Below, in pieces: positions 1 to 7,611 of a DNA stretch of 22,497 nucleotides. The first letter of the stretch is position 1. Each line of letters begins with the position of its first letter. The DNA is from CAZTZY01 sp964617765 (GTDB lineage Bacteria > Pseudomonadota > Gammaproteobacteria > Pseudomonadales > DT-91), in the NCBI GenBank assembly GCA_964617765.1, contig CAZTZY010000051.1:1-22497 (forward strand). Reading direction: 5' to 3'. The position numbers and the translations under genes were made by a program. The notes under the pieces are model-generated. The model did no database searches, was not told where the DNA came from, and saw nothing but the letters and a program-made list of their open reading frames with translations.

Positions 1-85
1 GATGGTAAGGCAATAGATTTTACTCAACATTACAGTATTGAGCTGAAAATATGTGATAAGAAAAATCACAATAAAAGGAGAGGTC

Positions 86-1114
86 ATGAAAAAACGATTA
101 TTGTTAGTGAGTGTGGTTCTGGCGTATACAGCAATGTCAGCGCAGGCGGCGAGTTTTGATTGTGGCAATGCACGTACCGATGTTGAGAAAATGATTTGTG
201 CGGATGCTGAGCTATCGAAGCTGGATGAGCAGTTGGCGCAGGAATATAAATCGGCAATGGAGATAACGATAGATAAGGAGAGTTTAAGGAAAGATCAAAA
301 AGTCTGGTTAAAAGATAGGAATAAATGCGAATTTAGAAACTGTTTAGATCAAGAATATTCAATCAGAGTCGGTAATTTGCGATTATTAGCGACTAATCAA
401 AAATACAAAACTATTGCAGATACAATACCGAAAGATGGTTATGCTTTTCCTGAATATACCCGTATTGAGAACGTCAAAAAACCACTCCGCTTTAAATTAA
501 CATTTGGTGATTCCTATCCTGTATGTAAGGAATATGTTGATATGTTAAATGCCGTTAATTATAACGAATACCCTGCATGTGAACGAAAAATATTGCCACA
601 ATTTCCTTCATTTAAGGCCGTTGAATGGGTTGAAATGAAAGATAAAAAAGAGATGTTGGCAGTAATGGAATATCTGGTTAATTTGAGTCATGCGAGTCAT
701 GGAAGATTAAATCATGCATTTCATAAAAGAGATTGGAAAAATACGAAGGAAGGAATTGAAGAGGGGAGATACAAAATATTCAAGGCTTCTATTAATGTTG
801 ATAAAGATAATATGTTAGAAGCAGTATATAAGTTAACAGGTAAGTTTAAAGATAGTTGGAAATATAATTCTTGCGATATTGCCACTGGTTTTTATGTTGA
901 TGATTCTGATATTACTCTTGGAAATGCAAAAGAATACTTGGAAAAAGGCTACTGGTTGACATTGGATAATGCAGACTTATTTTATAAGGATAATCAAGTT
1001 TATCAAAGCAGTTGGAATATGCAGAGAAATGATAATCATTATTTTATCGAAATTTATACTGCTAGTGCTACTGCAGTTTGTGGAATTAACCTCGAATTAA
1101 ATCAGGAGTTTTAA
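86..1114 (+). CDS. Exported LprI-domain (DUF1311) protein, possible lysozyme inhibitor/immunity protein
   Basis: Predicted periplasmic protein of 342 aa. I chose the ATG at 86 over the upstream ATG at 53 because a strong AAAGGAGAGG site lies just before it and the protein then opens with a clean signal peptide (MKKRLLLV..., cleavage near AQA/A, residues 20-22). Residues about 23-100 match the LprI fold: an early Cys (C26), the ICADAELSKLDEQL stretch, the QKVWLKDRNKC stretch and spaced cysteines for disulfides. LprI of Mycobacterium tuberculosis is reported to inhibit lysozyme. Residues about 100-342 form a second Cys-containing domain that I do not recognise (motif CKEYVDMLNAVNYNEYPAC). The stop codon lies one base before the start of a lysozyme-like gene, so the two are surely co-transcribed. 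The gene is visibly AT-richer than the operons to its right, suggesting acquisition. The LprI domain call is good; the inhibitor or immunity role is inference from family and neighbour. Confidence 0.75.
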   Translation: MKKRLLLVSVVLAYTAMSAQAASFDCGNARTDVEKMICADAELSKLDEQLAQEYKSAMEITIDKESLRKDQKVWLKDRNKCEFRNCLDQEYSIRVGNLRLLATNQKYKTIADTIPKDGYAFPEYTRIENVKKPLRFKLTFGDSYPVCKEYVDMLNAVNYNEYPACERKILPQFPSFKAVEWVEMKDKKEMLAVMEYLVNLSHASHGRLNHAFHKRDWKNTKEGIEEGRYKIFKASINVDKDNMLEAVYKLTGKFKDSWKYNSCDIATGFYVDDSDITLGNAKEYLEKGYWLTLDNADLFYKDNQVYQSSWNMQRNDNHYFIEIYTASATAVCGINLELNQEF

Positions 1115-1115
1115 C

Positions 1116-1685
1116 ATGATTACAATAAATACAATATTGCCAGAAGAGTATGAATCTTTACGCTGGAATTTTATTAAACAAGTAGAAGCTGTTAAGTATG
1201 CGTCTTATATGGATACAAAAATTACAGATGCACAAGTAACCATTGGCGTGGGATTTAATATCGAAGGAAATACAGAGCTAAGGAGGATGGTTTATGAGGA
1301 AATGGGATTAAACGTCGAAGAGGATGCAGCATATATTACTCGGCTTAATAATGCAATTGAAAATGATTCCTATCATACGACTTCTGAAATTCAGACAGCA
1401 TTGAACGCGATTATGCTGGAGCGTTATAACGCATTGCCAGCTGAGCAGCGGGAAGGAGTATTGCAAAAATTTGAGCTTCCATCAGATACCGATATGCAAG
1501 CCATGTTTAATATTGCTGTAAAACCATTTGAAGCTATTGTTGATAAATTTCTCAATCTTGAAGAGCGTACGAATCCCAATACACCCCTTGAACAGATGTC
1601 TAATGAGCGAATTGCTATTTTGTCTTTGGCATATAATGCACTAATTCATGCTAAGAGCAAACATAGGACAGTCACTCCCTATTGA
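1116..1685 (+). CDS. T4-type lysozyme (GH24-like), C-terminally truncated; possible secreted toxin
   Basis: Protein of 189 aa without a signal peptide. The N-terminal lobe follows T4 lysozyme closely: E24, D33 and T42 match the catalytic E11, D20 and T26. The E-to-D spacing is identical (9 residues), and TIGVGF (42-47) matches T4 TIGIGH. Further on, residues 130-146 (MFNIAVKPFEAIVDKFL) resemble T4 LFNQDVDAAVRGIL, and NERIAILSLAYN (163-174) matches the helix beginning near T4 residue 93. The roughly 55 residues that complete the C-terminal lobe of T4 lysozyme are missing. The last seven residues (HRTVTPY) come from a hairpin (1663-1682) that looks like the left end of the adjacent RAYT. I infer a 3'-truncated gene that may no longer be active. 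With no export signal, the intact ancestor was either phage-type or delivered by a dedicated secretion system. It sits one base after the LprI gene. Confidence 0.65.
   Translation: MITINTILPEEYESLRWNFIKQVEAVKYASYMDTKITDAQVTIGVGFNIEGNTELRRMVYEEMGLNVEEDAAYITRLNNAIENDSYHTTSEIQTALNAIMLERYNALPAEQREGVLQKFELPSDTDMQAMFNIAVKPFEAIVDKFLNLEERTNPNTPLEQMSNERIAILSLAYNALIHAKSKHRTVTPY
1663..1682. repeat. Short hairpin, probable left end of the RAYT element
   Basis: Inverted arms ATAGG (1663-1667) and CCTAT (1678-1682) flank ACAGTCACTC. Similar GGACAGTC-type hairpins commonly flank RAYT transposase genes. The hairpin also encodes the last residues of the truncated lysozyme. I did not find a clear matching right end after 2734, so the boundary is inferred. 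Confidence 0.35.
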
Positions 1686-1741
1686 CACTCAAAACCAACT
1701 ACTATAAATTTGAACAGTACTAACTAATCAAGAGATCAAGG

Positions 1742-2734
1742 ATGACTCAGCCACGTTCCACCCTCATCGATATCAGTGCCACCCCCTATTACCATTGCAT
1801 TGGTCGTTGTGTTCGCCGTGCATTTTTATGCGGTGAAGATAAACACACCGGTCGTAACTTTGACCACCGTAAACAATGGATGCTGGATCGAATTCATCAG
1901 CTGAGCAGCATTTTTGCGATTGATATCGCCGCTTATGCCATTATGAGTAACCATTATCATTTGGTGCTGCATGTCAATTCAGGGCAAAGCCAAAGCTGGT
2001 CTAACGCTGAGGTCATGGATCGCTGGTTGTCTATCTACAAAGGCCCGGTATTGATACAACGATTCAATCGGCAGGATCTGCTAACTGAAGCTGAGTTACG
2101 CGTGGTGGACGAGATTATCCAAACCTGGCGCGAGCGCTTGTCCAGTATTAGCTGGTTTATGCGTTTATTGAATGAACATATTGCCCGCGAAGCGAACAGG
2201 GAGGATGGCTGCACGGGAAAATTCTGGGAGGGCCGTTTTAAATCACAAGCCTTGCTGGATGAAGCGGCGTTGCTGTCGTGTATGGCTTATGTGGATTTAA
2301 ATCCGGTGCGGGCTGCAATGGCGGATAGTCTGGCAACATCGGATTTCACGTCAATTCAGGCGCGTATTCAGCAGGTTCAGGCCAAAGCCAGAAGCGTAGA
2401 AACGCCGACACAGAATCAGCCGCGTTTAATGCCTTTTATTGAAAGCGAGCACGAAACCAAAACCTTTGCGGCGTTACCCTTTAACCTGAAAGATTATATT
2501 GATCTGGTCGATTGGACTGGCCGTTGTGTGCGTGATGACAAGCGCGGGGCTATCCAGGAAAAACAGCCTCCGGCATTGTCGTTATTGAACCTGGATCACG
2601 AGCAATGGTTGATGCTTTCGCTGGAAATCCAGAAACAATCGATCACGATGTTGTCAGGACTTGATCAAATTGTGCGATTGGAAAAGCGACAGTTGAAAAA
2701 ACGACAGATGACAACAGAGGCAAGTGGTTTTTAA
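1742..2734 (+). CDS. REP-associated tyrosine transposase (RAYT, Y1_Tnp/IS200-like HUH nuclease)
   Basis: Single-strand DNA transposase of 330 aa that cuts and joins at REP hairpins. The HUH motif is at H71-Y-H73 inside IMSNHYHLVLHV. The catalytic Tyr is most likely Y183 in CMAYVDLNPVRA, and KFWEGRFKSQAL (160-171) is also typical of RAYTs. The N-terminal YYHCIGRCVRRAFLCGE is characteristic too. An AGATCAAGG site precedes the ATG at 1742. Residues about 215-330 form a family-variable C-terminal extension ending in a basic Lys/Arg-rich tail (RLEKRQLKKRQM). No frameshift or stop is visible, so the protein looks functional. RAYTs are usually single-copy, domesticated-like genes linked to genomic REP sequences; the REP-bearing array at 16.9-17.25 kb is a candidate substrate. 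It is convergent with the DUF3187 gene, 26 bp away, and no terminator is visible between them. Confidence 0.92.
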   Translation: MTQPRSTLIDISATPYYHCIGRCVRRAFLCGEDKHTGRNFDHRKQWMLDRIHQLSSIFAIDIAAYAIMSNHYHLVLHVNSGQSQSWSNAEVMDRWLSIYKGPVLIQRFNRQDLLTEAELRVVDEIIQTWRERLSSISWFMRLLNEHIAREANREDGCTGKFWEGRFKSQALLDEAALLSCMAYVDLNPVRAAMADSLATSDFTSIQARIQQVQAKARSVETPTQNQPRLMPFIESEHETKTFAALPFNLKDYIDLVDWTGRCVRDDKRGAIQEKQPPALSLLNLDHEQWLMLSLEIQKQSITMLSGLDQIVRLEKRQLKKRQMTTEASGF

Positions 2735-2760
2735 GTTGGCCCAGGGATAGGCGTCGGGCA

Positions 2761-3744
2761 TTAGTCCTGAATATCCCCAAATTCCAACCCCAGCTGAAAA
2801 CCCACATCCGGTGCCGAATCAACCCTGATATCCTCCAGCAAGGCCAGATGCCACGACCAGCCAGCACTTTGCCAGCGTGAACCGATGCTGAGTATCTGGC
2901 CATCGCCCAGCGGTGCCTTGCCCGAATCCTTATAAAGAGCAGTATGGGCATCGTATTGCAGGATGGCGGACCAACGATAAGACAGTGAATAATTGAGGGC
3001 TGCACTCAGGAAACCCGCCAGTTTGCGCCGTTGTGTGGGCAGAATGTCGGGGGTATTGGAACCGAGCAGGCCAAATTGCAGTTCTTCCTGCCAATCCCGT
3101 TGTTGCCAGGCGTGGGTTGAAAACACGCCGATATCAGTACCGCCGCTGCCCAGTAATTGATCGCTATCGCCGGTGGGTAGTTTAAGGGTGATATGCAATG
3201 CATGTTGATAGGCATCTGTTTCCTGCCATTGTTTGCCGAGGGTTAAACGAATATCACCTACTCCTTGTGCAGGTTCGGTTAATAGCAGGGAGTCTGGCCC
3301 GCTATAACTAAGCTGTATCTGGTCTTCGGGAAATTTTTTGCGGTTGCCGTTGGGTAAGTCAAAAGCGTCATGCCAATGGATGACAAAACTGTCCATAAAA
3401 CCTTTCTGGTAACTCAGATAGGGGAAGACGATCTCCCATTCCCAGTTCAGCATGCTGCGACGCCAGAAAAAATCGCCGACATAGGATTCCACATCGAAAA
3501 ACAACGGGTCGGCTTTATCGGTGTTATCAATAAATTGATTGTTCAGGCTTGAATTGAAGCCAATGATTTGTGCGTCATCTTCCAGTTTTTTGGCCGATTT
3601 CAGTTCCGGGATGCCCACAAAAATAGCCAGCGGTTGTTGATTGCGTACCGGTAGCCCAGCCTGACTATCAAGCGCTAAAAGTATTAGCGCCAGCACGCTG
3701 CAGAGGCGGTAAATAATGACTTTTGAGGGTACAAACGCTAACAT
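2761..3744 (-). CDS. DUF3187 family outer-membrane protein
   Basis: Predicted outer-membrane beta-barrel of 327 aa and unknown role. An AAGGA site stands about 10 nt before the ATG (complement of 3742-3744). A signal peptide with hydrophobic core (residues 13-26, LCSVLALILLALDS) ends near SQA. The mature protein begins LPVRNQQPLAIFVGIPEL, which I recognise as the conserved DUF3187 opening. Alternating aromatic strands follow, such as FVIHWHDAFDLPNG (about 121-134), YQHALHITLKLPTGD, RWSAILQYDAHTALY and WSWHLALLEDIRV. The chain ends in a strand-like FQLGLEFGDIQD. The start codon lies only 32 bp from the divergent lptM start, so the two promoters must overlap. In many relatives cyaY occupies this divergent position. 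Family assignment is firm; function is unknown. Confidence 0.8.
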   Translation of the reverse strand: MLAFVPSKVIIYRLCSVLALILLALDSQAGLPVRNQQPLAIFVGIPELKSAKKLEDDAQIIGFNSSLNNQFIDNTDKADPLFFDVESYVGDFFWRRSMLNWEWEIVFPYLSYQKGFMDSFVIHWHDAFDLPNGNRKKFPEDQIQLSYSGPDSLLLTEPAQGVGDIRLTLGKQWQETDAYQHALHITLKLPTGDSDQLLGSGGTDIGVFSTHAWQQRDWQEELQFGLLGSNTPDILPTQRRKLAGFLSAALNYSLSYRWSAILQYDAHTALYKDSGKAPLGDGQILSIGSRWQSAGWSWHLALLEDIRVDSAPDVGFQLGLEFGDIQD

Positions 3745-3776
3745 CGTCAGCAGTTCCTTAACGCTTGGCCATATTT

Positions 3777-3938
3777 ATGCAGTGCATTGTAAAACAGCTA
3801 TTCGTATCGTGTGTGTTTTTTCTGCTGTGCGGCTGCGGGCAAAAAGGCCCGTTAATTTTGCCGGAAGATGATTCAGCACAAACCCGTATTACACCATCAA
3901 CCCAATTGGTTACCCAAGAAGAATATGTCGCAATTTGA
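3777..3938 (+). CDS. lptM: LptM (YifL) LPS-assembly lipoprotein
   Basis: Lipoprotein of 53 aa, a gene easily missed because of its length. It starts MQCIVKQLFVSCVFFLLCGC, and the lipobox LCGC puts the lipidated Cys at residue 20. The mature N-terminus CGQKGPL is the signature of LptM/YifL. In E. coli LptM promotes oxidative maturation of the LptD-LptE translocon at the outer membrane. The remaining tail (to residue 53) is polar and probably disordered, as in the family. The gene overlaps the lysA start by 14 nt, matching the lptM-lysA arrangement usual in gammaproteobacteria. The ATG at 3777 lacks a strong Shine-Dalgarno site, but no other start preserves the signal peptide. Confidence 0.9.
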   Translation: MQCIVKQLFVSCVFFLLCGCGQKGPLILPEDDSAQTRITPSTQLVTQEEYVAI

Positions 3939-5166
3939 GTACAAAAATGAGCATCTGTTTGTTGAGGATGTGCAGGCCGCAACCCTGGTGCAGCATTATG
4001 GGACACCCACTTATGTTTATTCCCGCGCCGCACTCGAAGCGCATTTCCAGTCTTATGCATCGGCGATGGATGTGGATGACCTCGTTTGTTATGCCGTAAA
4101 AGCCAATTCTAACCTGGCAGTATTGAATGTGTTGGCACGCCTCGGTGCGGGTTTTGATATTGTTTCTGCGGGTGAGCTTGAGCGTGTGTTGATGGCAGGT
4201 GGCGACCCTGAAAAAATTGTGTTCTCCGGTGTGGCGAAAACGGCTGCTGAAATGCAGCGTGCACTGGAAGTGGGAATTCATTGTTTTAATGTGGAATCGG
4301 CTGCTGAGCTTGAGCGTTTGAACGAAGTGGCGTTGGCACTGGAAATGACCGCGCCGGTTTCCTTACGGGTGAACCCGGATGTGGATGCGAATACCCACCC
4401 CTATATTTCTACCGGCTTGAAAGAAAATAAATTCGGTATCAGCATCAATGATGCACTGGCGGTTTATCAGCGTGCGCAAACCCTGAAAGGCATTGCGATT
4501 GTGGGTGTCGATTGCCATATCGGTTCGCAGTTAACCAAAATCGAACCTTTCCTGGATGCCCTTGATCGAGTGTTGGCGTTGATCGACCAGCTCGCTGAAA
4601 AAGGTATCTTGCTCGAACATATTGATCTCGGTGGCGGGTTGGGTGTGCGTTATAACGATGAAACTCCACCGCAAGCGGTTGATTATATTCGTCGTGTAAA
4701 AGCCAAACTTGAAAAATATGCCTTGCATCTGGTGATTGAGCCCGGGCGTTCTATCGCCGCCAATGCCGGTATTTTATTGAGCAAGGTGGAATACCTGAAG
4801 AATAATGGCGATAAAAATTTTGCGATTATTGATGCTGGCATGAATGATTTGATTCGCCCTTCATTGTATCAGGCGTGGATGAATATTCAGGCTATTGCTC
4901 CGAGCCAGGGTGAAAAAGCCCATTATGATCTGGTAGGGCCGGTGTGTGAAACCGGAGATTTTCTGGGCAAGGATCGTGAATTGTGCCTGCAATCCGGCGA
5001 TGTGATTGCCGTGTTTTCTGCCGGAGCTTATGGTTTCAGTATGGCATCCAATTATAACAGTCGTGGGCGCGCTGCCGAGATCATGGTAGATGGCAATAAA
5101 CATTATATTGTACGTGAACGTGAAACGGTTGAAGACCTCGTTCGTGGCGAAACGCTGTTACCTTAA
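3925..5166 (+). CDS. lysA: Diaminopimelate decarboxylase
   Basis: Converts meso-diaminopimelate to L-lysine with pyridoxal phosphate in the cytoplasm, the last step of lysine synthesis. The open frame reaches back to 3868, but I start at the ATG at 3925, preceded by AAGAAG. This gives 413 aa and the family's usual N-terminus (MSQFEYKNEHLFVEDV). The PLP lysine is K59 in CYAVKANSNL. Other family motifs are VDCHIGSQL, the phosphate-binding HIDLGGGLGVRY, VIEPGRSIAANAG, the active-site Cys motif VGPVCETGDFLGKDREL, and GAYGFSMASNYNSRGRAAE near the C-terminus. It overlaps lptM by 14 nt and is followed 12 bp later by dapF, which makes its substrate. Length and motifs are complete. Confidence 0.97.
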   Translation: MSQFEYKNEHLFVEDVQAATLVQHYGTPTYVYSRAALEAHFQSYASAMDVDDLVCYAVKANSNLAVLNVLARLGAGFDIVSAGELERVLMAGGDPEKIVFSGVAKTAAEMQRALEVGIHCFNVESAAELERLNEVALALEMTAPVSLRVNPDVDANTHPYISTGLKENKFGISINDALAVYQRAQTLKGIAIVGVDCHIGSQLTKIEPFLDALDRVLALIDQLAEKGILLEHIDLGGGLGVRYNDETPPQAVDYIRRVKAKLEKYALHLVIEPGRSIAANAGILLSKVEYLKNNGDKNFAIIDAGMNDLIRPSLYQAWMNIQAIAPSQGEKAHYDLVGPVCETGDFLGKDRELCLQSGDVIAVFSAGAYGFSMASNYNSRGRAAEIMVDGNKHYIVRERETVEDLVRGETLLP

Positions 5167-5178
5167 GGTTTAAGTAAA

Positions 5179-6006
5179 ATGTTATTACGGTTTAGCAAAA
5201 TGCACGGAATTGGTAACGACTTTGTGGTGCTGGATTTAATATCCCAGCAATACGAGCCGCAATGCCAGGATATGAAAGTTCTGGCAGACCGGCATTTTGG
5301 TATCGGTTGCGACCAGATTTTGATTGTAGAACCGCCGCAGCATGCGGAAAATGATTTTCGTTACCGTATTTTTAATGCCGATGGCGCCGAAGTAGAACAG
5401 TGCGGTAATGGCGCGCGATGTTTTGCCCGTTATGTACACGATAAAAACCTGACGGGTAAAAATCACCTGCGGGTGGAAACGGCCGGTGGCTTGATTGAAT
5501 TGTATCTTGAGGGAAACAATGTGCGTGTCGATATGGGAGCGCCTGTACTTGCGCCAGAAAAAATCCCGTTCAAGGCATCACAACAGGCATTGCAATATCC
5601 TCTTCAAGTCGGCAATGAAAATTTTATCATTGGTGCGATCTCGATGGGCAATCCTCATGCAGTATTGCGTGTAGATAATGTCGCTGCCGCAGAGGTAGAG
5701 AGGTTGGGCCCGCTTATTGAACGGCATGAGCATTTCCCTAATCGCGTTAACGTGGGTTTCATGCAAGTGATCGATCGTGGCAATATCAAGTTACGGGTAT
5801 TTGAGCGCGGCACAGGGGAAACGTTGGCTTGTGGTACCGGTGCCTGTGCAGCGGTGGTGTATGGCATATTACAGGGTTGGCTGGATAATCGCGTGAATGT
5901 CAGTTTGCCCGGCGGCCAGCTTATTATTGAATGGCAAGGTGGTGAACATTCTGTGCAGTTGATAGGCCCTGCTGTTCACGTATATGATGGCAAAATTCGT
6001 CTTTAG
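5179..6006 (+). CDS. dapF: Diaminopimelate epimerase
   Basis: Interconverts LL- and meso-diaminopimelate without a cofactor, using two cysteines as acid and base. It supplies meso-DAP to lysA and to peptidoglycan synthesis. At 275 aa it is full length. The catalytic pair is C75 in NADGAEVEQCGNGARCF and C218 in ETLACGTGACAAVV. The N-terminal FSKMHGIGNDFVVLD is the family opening, and GAISMGNPHAV and NVGFMQV are also present. The gene lies 12 bp after lysA and 10 bp before the DUF484 gene in the same operon. Confidence 0.97.
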   Translation: MLLRFSKMHGIGNDFVVLDLISQQYEPQCQDMKVLADRHFGIGCDQILIVEPPQHAENDFRYRIFNADGAEVEQCGNGARCFARYVHDKNLTGKNHLRVETAGGLIELYLEGNNVRVDMGAPVLAPEKIPFKASQQALQYPLQVGNENFIIGAISMGNPHAVLRVDNVAAAEVERLGPLIERHEHFPNRVNVGFMQVIDRGNIKLRVFERGTGETLACGTGACAAVVYGILQGWLDNRVNVSLPGGQLIIEWQGGEHSVQLIGPAVHVYDGKIRL

Positions 6007-6016
6007 GGGAAATGGC

Positions 6017-6700
6017 ATGACAACTGAAACTACACAAACAATCAGTGCAGAACAAGTGATCGAGTATTTGACTAATGATCCCGGTTTCTTTTTGAAACGA
6101 GAAAATTTACTGGCTGATTTGTATTTGCCCCATGCCACGGGCGATGCTGTTTCCCTGTTTGAGCGGCAGGTAAAAATCCTGCGTGAGCGTAATATCGATA
6201 TGCGTAAACGCCTGGCCGATATGCTGGAGCAGGGTGAGCGTAACGATGTGTTGTTCAACAAAACACGCACGCTGGTGTTGCACATGCTCGATTCAAAATC
6301 GCTGAATGATTTATCCAAACGCATTACCGATTATTGTGAAAAGGAATTCCAGGTAGAAAAAGTCCAGTTTACCCTGTTTGCCAATCCGGAAACGTACCGC
6401 ACTGCACAATGCCGTGTTGTGGCAATAAATGACGTTGAGCGTTCAATGCCAAGTTTGGCAACTTCACCGGAATGTGTCAGCGGTACTTTTCGTGCAGAAG
6501 AATTACGCTTCCTGTTTGCGGGCCCTGAAGAAAACCTGACATCGGCTATTGTATTGCCAATTCGTATCGATGGGAAAAATACCGGTATCGTGGCTTTGGG
6601 TTCTGAAGATCCGCATTATTTCAAGGCCGGAATGGATACCCTCTTCCTTAACTTTATCGGTGACGTCATTTCTCATTTGTTGCCCCGTTTTTACAAATGA
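6017..6700 (+). CDS. DUF484 family GAF-like protein
   Basis: Cytoplasmic protein of 227 aa and unknown biochemical role, conserved between dapF and xerC in many gammaproteobacteria. The frame opens at 5984 inside dapF, but the ATG at 6017 follows an AGGGGAA site and gives the usual start. Residues about 12-40 carry the family signature (AEQVIEYLTNDPGFFLKRENLLADLYLPH), followed by a helical stretch with FERQVKILRERNIDMRKRL that is likely coiled coil. Residues about 95-225 form a GAF-like sensor domain (TLFANPE..., AIVLPIRIDGKNTGIVALGSEDPHYF) ending in FIGDVISHLLPRF. The position suggests a link to XerC or cell division; this is inference only. Confidence 0.9.
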   Translation: MTTETTQTISAEQVIEYLTNDPGFFLKRENLLADLYLPHATGDAVSLFERQVKILRERNIDMRKRLADMLEQGERNDVLFNKTRTLVLHMLDSKSLNDLSKRITDYCEKEFQVEKVQFTLFANPETYRTAQCRVVAINDVERSMPSLATSPECVSGTFRAEELRFLFAGPEENLTSAIVLPIRIDGKNTGIVALGSEDPHYFKAGMDTLFLNFIGDVISHLLPRFYK

Positions 6701-6705
6701 AGTGA

Positions 6706-7611
6706 ATGATGAAATGGGAAGCCGCTATCGAGCTTTATTGTCACCATATCGAAATGGTCAGGCGGCTTTCACCTCACACAATCAAGAATTACCGTCGCGA
6801 CCTCAATGAGCTGGCAGTTTTTTTTACCGAAAGCCAGCCGCCATTTAACCTGATCCAACACGATATCCGCAGCTTTGCCAATAAACAGCACAGGCAAGGC
6901 ATGGCCAGCAAATCCATACAGCGCAAGCTGTCGAGTGTTCGCCAGTTTTATGCCTATTTTATTAAACAGCGCGAGGCTAAAAATAATCCAGCGCTCGGTG
7001 TAAGGCCGCCGAAGTCAGTCCGTAAATTGCCCGATGTGATGGATACCGATCAACTCAGCCATTTACTGAATTTTGATGCTGATTCGTGGCACCAAAGCCG
7101 TGATAAAGCCATTGTCGAATTGTTATATTCTTCCGGATTGCGGCTGGCAGAAATTGCTTCCCTGGATATATCCGGCGTCGATTTCAAGGCGGGTATTGTC
7201 AGTGTGACGGGGAAGGGCAATAAACAACGGCTGGTGCCCCTGGGGCGCTATGCCAAAACTGCGCTCGAAGCCTGGTTGCAGGAACGGCCATTGTTTGGAC
7301 GGGTCATCGATGAAAAAGCGCTGTTTTTAAGCCAGCAGGGCAAACGCCTGAGCCATCGCAGTATTCAGCAACGTTTGCGCCAGCTAGGTTTGGTGCGTGG
7401 CACGCATCAGGCATTGCATCCACATATGTTGCGCCATTCCTTCGCCAGTCATATCCTTGAATCCAGTGGTGACTTGCGCGCTGTACAGGAGTTGTTAGGC
7501 CATAGCGATATTTCCACCACGCAAATTTATACCCACCTGGATTTTCAGCATCTGGCTAAAACCTACGATGCGGCACATCCGCGTGCGCGCAAAAAACCTG
7601 ATGCCAGCTGA
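6706..7611 (+). CDS. xerC: Tyrosine recombinase XerC
   Basis: Site-specific recombinase that, with XerD, resolves chromosome dimers at dif. It has 301 aa and two possible adjacent ATGs (6706, 6709); the choice changes one residue. The SAM-like N-terminal DNA-binding domain covers about 1-95 (LSPHTIKNYRRDL, KSIQRKLSSVRQFYAYF). The catalytic residues are all present: R146 (SSGLRLAEI), K170 (TGKGNKQRLVPLG), H240 and R243 (HPHMLRHSFASHI), H266 (LLGHSDISTTQ) and nucleophile Y275 (IYTHLDFQ). It is the fifth gene of the lptM operon, 5 bp after the DUF484 gene, and its stop overlaps the next start. The context favours XerC over XerD. Confidence 0.96.
   Translation: MMKWEAAIELYCHHIEMVRRLSPHTIKNYRRDLNELAVFFTESQPPFNLIQHDIRSFANKQHRQGMASKSIQRKLSSVRQFYAYFIKQREAKNNPALGVRPPKSVRKLPDVMDTDQLSHLLNFDADSWHQSRDKAIVELLYSSGLRLAEIASLDISGVDFKAGIVSVTGKGNKQRLVPLGRYAKTALEAWLQERPLFGRVIDEKALFLSQQGKRLSHRSIQQRLRQLGLVRGTHQALHPHMLRHSFASHILESSGDLRAVQELLGHSDISTTQIYTHLDFQHLAKTYDAAHPRARKKPDAS

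Noticed and set aside
1742..2734. RAYT as a decayed pseudogene
   Set aside because: The frame is uninterrupted and the HUH histidines and Tyr are present.
3758..4281. Minus-strand frames (3758-4060, 3910-4281) over lptM and lysA
   Set aside because: Antisense shadows of well-supported genes; no signature or ribosome-binding site.
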